Assembly: GCA_033085395.1 (NCBI GenBank)
Contig: JANQBS010000233.1
Location: forward strand, 1-61,135
From: Xanthoparmelia taractica
Lineage: Eukaryota > Ascomycota > Lecanoromycetes > Lecanorales > Parmeliaceae
Length of the DNA stretch: 61,135 bases
Direction of reading: 5' to 3'
The notes under the pieces: model-generated
What the model saw: the letters and a program-made list of their open reading frames with translations, nothing else
What the model was told of the DNA's origin: nothing
Database searches by the model: none
Program-made: the position numbers and the translations under genes
In this document: positions 23,663 to 33,900 of the stretch, piece after piece
Numbering within the stretch: the first letter of the stretch is position 1
How the letters are laid out: every line of letters begins with the position of its first letter

Positions 23663-25026
23663 TTATTGTCCCGAACCACCGGAAATGGTAATGACTTGAC
23701 CTACGCACATGTTTGCGTTAGCCCATACTCCCCTAAACACACGCCCCCTAGAAACAATCCCTCCACCCCAACCCTAAAACCCTCCCTTCCCGAATCCCGC
23801 CAAAAACCTCCCTTCCTAAATTCGGAAACCTCGAAGACAAAGAGAAAAAAAAAAAAACAAAACAAAAAAAATGCCAAAACTCCAAAAAAAAAGGTCACAG
23901 TAAGAAAGAAGAAAAAAAAAAAAAAAGAAAAAAGAAAAGAAAAAAAGAAAAGAAAAAAGGGGGAATCCTCACCATTAACCCACCCCCCCTCCTCCCCCGC
24001 CAAAAACCCAACCACCCTCCCCACATCCCGGGGAAGCGCACACCTCCCCAACGGACAATTCCCCGCCATCGCCGCCTCCACCTCCTCGGCGCCCCAACTC
24101 GCATCCGCACCGGGGATGTACTTCCACGCCACCTGCGCAAACATGTCGCTCTTCACCCCGCCCGGCGCGATGGCGTTGACCGTGATGCCCTTTCCGCGCC
24201 CGTAGTCGAGCGCCAGGGCGGGGACGAGGCCGTTGATGGCCGATTTGGAGGAGGAGTAGAGGGCGTGGTGGGGCACGGAGAGGAGGCCCGCGGCGATGGA
24301 GGACATGAGGATCAGGCGGCCTGTGTTGAAGGATTGCTCCGTGGAAGCGAGGGAAGAAGAGGGGGGGGGCATGGGCGACGAGGTGATGTATTTGTACGCC
24401 GCCTGCGCGACGAAGAACTGCGCGCGGAAATTCAGCCCCATGACGGCGTCGAAGCGCTCTTCTGTGATCTCGGCGATGTCGTCAAAGGACTCCATGCCGC
24501 TGTTCGAGCAGACAATGTCCAGGCGCCCGCCGAAATGCGCCAGCGTCTCCTCGAACAACCGGTTGATTTCGGACACTTTGGACACGTCGGCTTGGATGGG
24601 GAAAGCGGAGGAGCCCGCGGATTCGATTTGCGAAACGATGGAGCGGGCGCCGGCGTGGTCTTTGTGGTAGTTTATCGCTACCGAGGCGCCGCGGAGGCCG
24701 AGCTCCAGGGCGATGCCGGCGCCGATGCCGCGGGAGGCGCCGGTTACAAGGGCGACTTTTCCGGCGAGGGTGGGGAAGGGCCGGGGGGGGGTTTGTCGGG
24801 GGGTTGTTTGGGGGGTGGAGTGGCCGTTTGTGGTGGGTTCGGTGGGGGCGGGGGCGCCGTTCGTGGGTGGTGGTTCGGGCATGCTTGGTGCGGACGAGGG
24901 GGTTTCGGTGGGTGCGTCAGGGGCGCTGCCGTTTGTGAGGGGGGGGGCGTCGGTTTTGGAGATTGTGGATTCGGAAGGTGGAGGGTGGGATTGGGGGATT
25001 TGTTCGTGGTTGGTGATGGCGTCCAT
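23663..25026 (-). CDS. Hydroxynaphthalene-reductase-like SDR with N-terminal extension, 363 aa
   Basis: Two exons: 25026-23973 and 23700-23663, separated by a 272-bp intron (donor GTGAGG, branch GCTAAC, acceptor GCGTAG) filled with a T-rich tract. Without this splice the frame runs into a meaningless Phe-rich tail; with it the protein ends WVNGQVITISGG..., the normal SDR C-terminus. The Rossmann motif TGASRGIG is at residues 95-102, CSNSG at 173-177, catalytic Ser242/243, Tyr257 and Lys261 (YSSSK). This is the tri/tetrahydroxynaphthalene-reductase type of NADPH enzyme that would reduce the PKS product. Residues 1-86 are a Pro/Thr/Ser/Ala-rich extension, whereas typical family members have about 20-30 residues there. 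Residues about 216-234 are an extra Ser/Pro loop before the catalytic serine. It shares a 1.5-kb divergent promoter with the dehydratase. It could also be a related pathway ketoreductase. Confidence 0.85.
23843..23962. repeat. Purine (A-rich) tract inside the reductase intron
   Basis: A120-bp A/G tract with runs of A up to about 15 (pyrimidine on the coding strand). It accounts for the unusual intron length. Confidence 0.85.
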
Positions 25027-26509
25027 TATTTAATTTTTGAGAGGAAAATGCTGGATCTCTTATTTATAAATTGATTTATTTTGTTTTTTTCAAAATGATG
25101 GAGATTACCAGATCGTCGCTGTTACAATGTTGAAGAAGGGAAGGGAATGGAATTCAAAGGTGGAGGTGCTGCAGTATTAATCAATCCAGTAGTGAAGATG
25201 TAAAATGGAGAAAGCATCAAGAGAGTCGAGGGGATCAAATATCCTCCACTCATCCATCACCGTCATACCCATCACAACTTTTCCCATGTACGGTAAGCAG
25301 GAGAAAAATACACTACCCACGCACTCTCCTTCTCAAACCGGGAATATCAAACAAACAAAAAAGTCGAGTGGGAAACAAAAAAGAGAACCGTTTTCGCTCG
25401 GCCATACCCGCACCGCTCGGCCGGCGAAGCCAATCTTTCTTCTCTATTCTTCTTCACCGCGGCGGGACTTGGGTCTACGGCGGGTATGTAGCCAACCGAA
25501 TGCAACTCGCCCATCCAGAAAAAGACCCGATTACCTGTCCTGACCGAACGAAGAGGGAGAGGAAGGCGCGTTTCGTAATCTGGACGCAGGGGAATAGAAA
25601 AATAACAATAATCAATGTGATTGATTGATTGCACATTTACCGTGTGGTCGTTGCCAAGGAAAGGGTTCACTTATTACCTTACTACGCACATCTCGATGAC
25701 CGACCCGGCGACTGCCGAACAACCGGTCATTCTTCTTCCCTCACCACCTCAACCCCCACCACCAAAAAGAGAAAAATATGGGATTTTCATTTTCAAAAAG
25801 AAGTGATCGGAGGTTCCTATCATTGTTGTATCGGCCGCCATCCGTTGTGTATCGGCGATGCGACATTCTCTGTCGCATTGCCTTTTCTTTCCCCTTGCGT
25901 TGGTGTGCTGCGGCTGGGGAATATGTGGTGGATATTGCGCGGTCATTGGGGATATTGGTTTTCGGAAGTTATTTTACTTGGCATGTTATCTAGATGGGGA
26001 ATGCAAAGATGGATGGGGATGGAGATGGAGAGAGAGAGAGAGGGAGAGAGGGAGAGAGGGAGAAAGTGAGGAGATGAGAGTCGAGTCAGCACCGCCGAAT
26101 GAACGGATTTTTTCGGGGAGGGGGGGGCGTCGTGGTGAGAAGAAGTGGGAAGTTAGCGGGCGGAGGTCGCTCCCCCCTCGACCGCCTTCTCTGTGTAACA
26201 ATTCCAGGCAAAAGACGCGTATACATACGTGCATTCTCTCTGCTCATTCGAAAAAGTGATGTGAACGAAAAAAAGATGCGCATGGGCGTTCTACCGGAGG
26301 GAACGAAGTCGCTCTTTGATCTTCTACCAAAAGCCTGTCTTTACTCCCAAACCCCTGTCTTGCATCTCATCCTTCCCTTTAAGACCCTGTTCCGTTCTTT
26401 AAACTTTTGCTTCGTTATCTTGTTTCATCGTCAAGATAGCTGGAGATCTCAACCGTTGGTGGGAAACAAAGCTGCCATTAAAGTGTAGCTTGCCGTCGCC
26501 GCTGCCATC
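25027..26509. other. 1.5-kb divergent promoter region of reductase and dehydratase
   Basis: No gene is visible. A GA-rich run lies at about 26025-26062 and a G-run near 26117. Frames in this region (25205-25543, 25629-26069, 25858-26259 and others) overlap each other on both strands and show no domain. Confidence 0.65.
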
Positions 26510-27867
26510 ATGTCTCAACAAGAGCCGCCCGGCAGAAACCCTACCGCACCATCTTTGACACCTCCCCCCTCTCAGCAAGCAGGCACACCCAATACCCCGT
26601 TGACAGAGGCACCATCCATGGAATCTGCTTCAACAAGAACCCACCCAACTGCTGCCACTGTCACTGCCGACAGGATTAATCAAACCCAACCACCCCCACC
26701 ACCACCCCCACCACAACAACAACCACAACAACAACCACAACAAGACCAACCACCGAGACAAAAGCGAAAGTATTCAGCTCCTGACCAAGCTTCTCTAGTG
26801 ACGGATACGCCTCCGCCAAGTACCTTCCCGCGAGGACATCCACCCAGGGATCCACCGCCAAGACAGCCCGCACCAAGACAGTACGACCACACCCCGCCAG
26901 ACAGGAAACCTCCGCCTCCTCCTCCCCTCTCCAGCTACCCCACCGCTCCCGACTCCCTCCCTCAAACACCGCACTCTGGCATGTCGGCTCCATCGGCTCC
27001 GACAGCTCGCGCCGATACCCCCGCCAGTAGGGCGTCTCGTCTCTCGAGCTACCCCACCGCCCCTATATCTGCGTCTCAGACTCCTCAGTCGGGAGGGCCA
27101 CAGACGCCCCAGCAGGGAGTGTCGGTGGCAGGCTGGCTAGGGTCTCCAACCGCAAGTCCAGCGTCAAGAATCTCATTTGAGGGTACGTTTTGATTGTTCC
27201 TCTCCCTTACCCTATCATTATGTCTTCCCACTCTCTTGTTGGTGATAGTAAGAAAAGGAAGAGAGAAAAAAGAAGAGGGAAGAAAAGACATTAGGAGACG
27301 GAAACGAGACAACGAGCCTAGCATCTAATAAGGATGCTTTACAGACTACCTCTCCCTATCCGAGATCACCTTCGAATGGAGCGACAGCTACGACGACAAA
27401 GACTGGATGAGACTACGAGCCATTCTCGCTCCTACCCTCATGGTACTTCCCCCCTCCCTGTCCCAAGTCTCTCCAAAGGCGTGTAATTTACTGACACTCA
27501 CTCTCAATAGGTTGACTATTCCCAAGTAAATGGGCACGTCTGGTCCTCCATGCCGGCCGAAGAGTTTGTGCGCGTAATGTCCCACATGGGCTTTGTCGGC
27601 GACCCGCTCGTTCACACGCAACACCACATTGGCGCGTCCAAGTGGTCGAAAATCTCCGACGACGAAGCCATCGGCCATCACCAGCTACGCGCCGCGCACC
27701 AACGGTACTCGGCGCACGATTTGAAGACGGTGGAGAGCAAAGGGCACGGACACGCCATGGTGAAGCACTTTTACAAAAAGGTGGACGGCCAGTGGAAGCT
27801 AGCAGGGCTTCGACCGATGGTGAGGTGGAACGAATTCGAGTTTGAGAAAATCTTCAAAGGGTTTTGA
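26510..27867 (+). CDS. Scytalone-dehydratase-like enzyme with a long Pro-rich N-terminal extension, 375 aa
   Basis: Three exons: 26510-27182, 27345-27442 and 27511-27867. Introns are 162 and 68 bp with GTACGT and GTACTT donors, and frame is kept at both joins. Residues 1 to about 222 are disordered (Pro, Gln, Thr, Ser; a run of eight Pro and Gln-rich repeats). The last 150 residues are the SnoaL/NTF2-fold scytalone dehydratase domain: EWSDSYDDKDW, APTLMVDYSQ, MPAEEFVRVMSHMG, RTQH-like TQHHIGASKW, GHHQLRAAHQRY, and WKLAGLRPMVRWNEFEF. It would dehydrate scytalone or vermelone to a naphthalene product next to the reductase. Conserved Tyr and His positions (SDSY, VDY, TQHH, AHQRY) are present, but the segment GHGHAMVKHFY differs from the Ser and Asn I expect there. 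Typical family members have only about 20 residues before the domain. A separate upstream gene is unlikely because the splice keeps the frame exactly at the domain start. Confidence 0.88.
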
Positions 27868-27880
27868 GGTTTAGCGGCTC

Positions 27881-27985
27881 CTGGGGTTCCAGGCGTTCGC
27901 GGGGAGCGGAGCGCGGTAGGGGGGCCCGGGAGCTGGACCTCAGAGCGCTCCCTGGGGGTGTGCCCCCGGACCGCGCTCCGGATCG
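27881..27985. repeat. GC-rich element with inverted repeats after the dehydratase
   Basis: Beginning 14 bp after the stop codon, base composition jumps to very GC-rich. GGAGCGCGGT (27908-27917) and ACCGCGCTCC (27970-27979) are perfect 10-bp inverted arms, with a smaller inner palindrome GGGGGTGTGCCCCC. It could act as a transcription terminator-like fold or be a short dispersed GC-rich repeat. Confidence 0.6.
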
Positions 27986-30900
27986 CCCACCATGATGAAC
28001 CCCTAGGGTCTACCTGTTAGGCTGTTCCCCGCTCTAGGCAAAGGGAAATCCACTGCATGATCTGACCCAGAGTCGCTTCTACCAGACAGATACACATGAT
28101 TATTTAGGACACATTCAGGCCGTGGTGTCTCACCCCACCTCACCCCCGAACAAGCCAAAGAGAAAATGACAGGAAAAAATAGAAAGTCAGAAAAGCCCAG
28201 AAATTGGAAACACACATTCAGGACCCACCTCCGAACCGAGCCAACAGGAGACTCAAGCTCAAACGGCCCAACAATCCTGCCGCTTCCTTCCAACGGTGAG
28301 GGGCAACCCAAGAAAGGCAAAAACCAGCAAAAAAGAAGGAAAAGCAAGACAGGCATCATGAAAAGAATGACCAACGAGTCCCAAGGATGAAGGATTGAGC
28401 GCATACTTCGCGGTACCGTAATGAGATTTTGAGTTTGAAATTGAATCCATCAGTCCCTTGACAGCGCAGCGGCAGCGGGAGATTGTCTGGCTCCCTACGG
28501 AGTAGATGCCGGCAAATCGCTCAGTACGAAGGATACGAAGGATAGCAGGATGACGCTTTGAAAGAGTACCAAGAAAGCCTAAAGAGAAAAGGCAGTTCGA
28601 ACCTAGCTTTCTCCCCCTGACCCTTAGCGTCGACGCCACCCTTCAGAAGAAGGACGGCCGAATACTTAGTCCTTGGCCCATGAGACGGTGGCCGGTATTG
28701 CCGCCAGGCTCCCAGGTGCAAAATCCTGGGCATATGGAATCTAGTACCTTAGTCGAGCTTTCAATCAAACACCTTAATCAGACCTCCAATTTTGCCAAAT
28801 GCGTTTTCTGAGAATTTTTTCTGGCCCTGTGTTATTACCAATGCGGGCGTTCTTTTTCATGTTATTTGATAATTCAGGAGAGGGAAAGCCCCCGGTTGCG
28901 CATGTGATCGGGGTGGGATCGCCGAATTGTGCATATCAAAAGCGACACTTGAGATCGTGATGCGGCCTGAGCGCGGAGCCTGGGCCTTTGACTCTTCACC
29001 CGCTGGCTGTGTGTCAAAAACGCCCCACTTGGCGTCGACTGTTCTTTACCGTGTAAAGTTCGTATTCGAGTAATCCACAAAGCAATCCTTTTGGGGAAAT
29101 ATAGGGGGCCCTGTTTGAGTCTCATAAGTAAGCTTCCCAGCTTCCTTTTTTGTCCTCTCTATCCCCATGCTTCAGAAGTCCTAATCGCGTGCGCTCTCAA
29201 AGCAGGATCAGCAGCGGATTCCTACGGGCTCCTTCTGTTTTTGTTGGTGGCGCTATCAGCCCAAAATGCCTTCGCGAGGCCGACTGGGAGCACTCTTGAA
29301 GAATTAGGCAATCATGGCTTGGCACCCAGTCGCGTCTGACACCGCTAGGGCTGCGTCATGCTGCTTCAAGGCTCGACTCATCCATCTGTGACGCCCATCC
29401 ATCGTCGGGCATGCAGTATGTGCTGTGCGTTGCAAATCCCAAGATCTATGGCTCTCTCTTTGTCATTCATCCAGCTTTCGCTTAGGATATCCTCCAACCC
29501 GTGCCAGCCAGTCGCAACCCTTTTCTAGCCCCCTCCCATGCATATGCGGCTACTTCCCCAACAATTCTCCTAATGTCCGATTTGTGTACTTGAAATGCAG
29601 CCATGCTGCAGCCAGGCTGCATCGACCGACATATGCCACGCTGTCGATCCCTGTCATGCAAGGCAGATCGATTGTCCGGTTTGTCGGTTCTGCATTAATG
29701 GGCACAGGCTGTCAGATTTGCATGGCCAATCGTCTTCGTGCGAGCCGCACATCACTCGACTTCTACCCTGCTTCTTCCTATCAATTCTTAGTGTTTAGGA
29801 TATGCGTGTGAGATCTACGGCGATCCGAGTCTCGTGTCAGCTGCAGGTCGCTTGTTGCCTGTGCTTATGGATCCTTTTGTCATTCACTCTTTGTACCTGT
29901 ACGGTCGGAACAGGCAACCACAACTTCATTTCCATCACTCCAACATTTTCAGCACAAAGTTCCCGTGCTTACGACGCCGGTCCTCGCAGGCGGATGACTT
30001 CGGCCAAATACGTTGAGGGTCATGTACCATCTACTTGCCCTCATGATTCGACCACAGGCTTCAACTAGATGGTGATAAATTTATCCGTTTCATGGTGACG
30101 CTGAACGAAGGTTTCGCGTGGAGAACCGTGGGGGCTTGCAGGGCCAGGATCAAGGATAACCGCGCTACAACTCCTTTCCTGCTGATATCGTGCTGTGACT
30201 GGTAGTTTGCAGCCTCTACCGGCTGTTATCGCTTCCTTCTTCAACCTCCCACTCCCTGTACTGAGTTTTCCATTACGAACTCGCTGAAAAAGTCCTACTC
30301 AGATCTAGTTCAAGTCCAGCTGATCTGGTTGGGAGGCGTCGAACATGCCTACCGAATCGAGGCAACGACAGCGCAGACGGCAGAGTCTTCGCTACACAGT
30401 CTTCACATCTTTCAGCCGTGACTCCCAACGTCCTATTAGGACAATGCACATGACCGTAATAAGGCAACTTTGTTGGCCCCAAAGTAGAGTAGTGCAGTCT
30501 GCATGGTAGGTGTGGCATTGAAAGGTGTTTTGCAGTTACATGGCGTTGACAAGAGTCATGTCGGGGGCTGAAGAAATGACACGGCCATGGCCGATATCTG
30601 CTTCGTGAAGCTCGTCGCGAAGCAGACCACATGGCGGAATTATGCTTGAGGATAGGTACATGCTGGTCCAGACATACAATGCGGAGAGGTCTTCCGCACA
30701 TGGCGGTATTGAATATGTCTCATGGATCGTCGAGGCTAGCTCAACGCTCTGTCTGTGTTGCGAACACGTTGATGGAAAGAACACAGCTGATGGGCTATGA
30801 CTTGATGGACGCATCATTATAGGCGATGCAATCAGCCCATCATTTTCCTGAAAACAACGCTGGAAAGCGTGGCCAATGGCTCCTTGACAAACAGCCTTCG

Positions 30901-33900
30901 TACGCTTCCTCTACCATACTGCCAATGTCTTCTGCCAGGCGTGCTCGAATGAGAAAAGCTCTTTTCCCATTTGATGGGGGCCACAGACTATGCCATGGAC
31001 ACTGGAATAGAGACGACGGCACCTACAGACTACGTAGCAGTATAGATTGTATCATGAAAGAGAATCCAAGTCGAGAATGACTATACAGCAGTATACACTG
31101 TATCGCCTGCTCCACGCGAAACTCATGAATATCAGCATCTCTTGCCTAGTACGTTAGAAAACTTACCGCTGAGAATGGGCAAGTAGCATCAGTCTTGCCA
31201 CGTCGTATCTCCAAACTTGATCCATGAAAAGCCACTCTGGCAAGCAGCCGCACTGTGTATCTTGACTCGAGCTAATAGAAGCCACCAGAGTCAGAAACGA
31301 AAATAGCCACCTAGCGGCGGTTCCTACTCTCAACGGTCAAACGGTGACTCGCATATCGCTATCAACTCTAAGTTTGCAACCTGCAGATGTTTAGTGGAGA
31401 CTCCTCCGAAGCCTACACGAATTTCTGTGGAGATATTCGGATGCTCGATGCCGGTCGGGATATTACGGTTCGGTCACCGTCAATAATAGATAGTCTTGTA
31501 GGTTACAACGTTCCTGCAGCTGCCGGTAAACGAGAAACCTGACCGTGACAACCGAGTACGATGTGATCGTGGTCGCCGACAAGGTTACCGGTGGCTGACA
31601 GGATCTTCAAAACGGAAGATTTTCGATCAATGGCGATCTGGAAGAAAAGATCCCGGACTGCCATGTTTGCAGGGTCATTCGAGGCCCCGCGCTCTTCCCT
31701 TTCTATACAATTCGGCAAGGATAAGAAAGTTTGTAGCAAACCAAGAACAGTCGAAGCGGTGCGACATACACACGTGATAACGTATCTTTCTGCTAAACCG
31801 CTTTTTCGTACGTTTGTCAGCCGAACCGTCAATCCGCCTTGCGTCCCCACGACCCGCAATGCGGCCAAAGTTCGTTTCACTCAACGATCCCCAAGATCAT
31901 TGCGAGTTCTGCAAGCTCCTCCCTTTCCGCGACCATCTTTGCTCTTATGCTCCCTCGTCCTGCACCTGCTCGAAGCGATCCAAATTCCTTTTGCGAACGC
32001 TCAGCAACGTCTCGCCCAATCCGTTACGCCTGAAACATGCGTTTCACCGTCCTAGCATCCGAGAGCAAGTTCGTGCGTTGGCCAGATATCTAGACGGGCC
32101 ACTTGAGACAGAAGTGATCGACGATTGATGGAACGACTCGGAGAGGAAAGTGTGTACAATGTGGTGACACTGGTACAATTGAAGCTGGGGTCCAGTGGCA
32201 GGCAGAGCACTGGGAGCAGGTGTCTCTCAATGAGCCAGGACTGGACATACTGAGTCTGCGTATACATTAGAATCCAGAAGCATGGACGGGTCATGTTGTC
32301 GGTACCCAATACGGAGTCCCATTGGCGGATGTAGGAAGCCCACGGGGATCCGATTCCTGGCTGCCTTGCATCGTCGCAGATCGAAGGTCAAGAGCGCCAG
32401 CCTTTCTGAACCCAGTAGCAGTTGATGTTTTTGAGAGGGAGTCTCGCTAGCTCTCCACCCCATGGTGTACAGTTGGAGGAGGTTGGTGGATTTGAAAGGC
32501 TCACCTGATGACAGTACAATCATCAGTGTGTCATCATATGATGCAGTCGCATGTATGACCCCAAATACACCTTCGATCACTGCTTCCTAGCTGATTCGAC
32601 GGCCTAGGTCTCGCGGGCCTGTGCTGGAATTGGGAGGACATGTCCCGTCAGTGACGTCAACGACGACCTCAATACGACAATGTTCCCCGAAGTTTCGTCG
32701 CGGACAGGTTGTGTACATTGCTAGGGAGGGCGAGGAAGGTGGTTTCTTGGAGCTACATTGTCGACGACGGAGGAGAGCGTAGCTCGGAAGGAAAGCATGT
32801 AGAGTGGTCGAAATCAGAAAGTCTGGGTGTGCTTTGTTGTCTGCGTTGAGGTGCCTCATGTAAAGCCAGGTTATAGATAGCAATGAATCGGGACGTTCGG
32901 GTCCTATCGAACTTCAAGACATACTCTTGCCTCGACAATTGAAGAGCATTAAATGGATGGGGTGTGAAGTGTATTTTTAATCGAGCCTGCTATCTGTCAA
33001 GCATCGGAATAGACGCACTGGTCAGCTCCGACGCTAGAAACGAGATCACGTGTTTTTCGCACCTGCTAGCCTTAATCCTCACAGTGCTCTTATACCTAGC
33101 CACGGCTAAATACAACACGGTTGGCTCCTCATTTTCTACTGAGGCAACACCACCTTCATAAGACTTCTTCTTTCCCCTCAGCTCCACCCTTATGGCTCAG
33201 ATGTGCGCTCGAATCAAAGCGGTGCTGAGCGTCAGACACCGCAAACGGACACGGATACGGGAGGAACACGTGCTGAATAGGTCAATGTCTTACACCACGA
33301 CCTTTGCACAGCAAACATCAATAAAGCGGAAGCTTGATAGCGACCAGTGGAGATGACCAAGGTCGGGAAATCAAGTGGTCCCAAATATTTTAGGAACCAA
33401 GCATGGGCTGAAAGCAGAGCACCAGCGGAGATATGTGGCAGGGAATGGGCCTCGAGGCAGATGAAAAGAGGTCTCAAAGAACACTCTTAGCGGTACCAAC
33501 GGTGTGGATATCAGCTATATTGTCGGGGAAGTTGAAGAACAAGCGATCCAACCGTGGGATACTTTTCGTGCTAGCTCAAGGGCCATGGAACAGAATATGT
33601 ATGGGGCTGAGACCTGGACTGGAGGACTCTCGGCGTCGATGGACTGAGTAGGCGCCCTCTTGGAGCAGAGAGAAGGCGAAAGTAAGGTGAGGTTACGAGA
33701 AATCCACCGTATGTATGACCACATCCCTGGCGAACCCCGGCAACTGACACTTCATTATATTAGGCAAGAAAGATCAATTGACCCTTCGGAATCGTTAGAG
33801 ATAACATGGAGCATGGATATTACGATCGTGGTAAACGAAGCATAGGACCCTCAGACCCTGGTTCCTTGCTCTGGCAGAAGAAAGGTATAGGGCGCATCGG

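Noticed and set aside
23701..23972. Phe-rich C-terminal tail of the unspliced 441-aa reductase frame
   Set aside because: It is translated polypyrimidine intron; splicing restores the normal SDR C-terminus.
24265..25074. 269-aa plus-strand frame across the reductase
   Set aside because: Shadow of the SDR coding sequence; Gly/Val/Arg-rich with no domain.
27213..27300. Alternative short start for the dehydratase inside intron 1
   Set aside because: The ATG frame reaches a stop before exon 2 and no splice joins it to the catalytic domain.
31814..32128. Gene-like C-terminus on the plus strand (Cys-rich, ends LETEVIDD)
   Set aside because: No upstream exons, domain or splice sites could be attached; strand competes with 31503-31880 minus.
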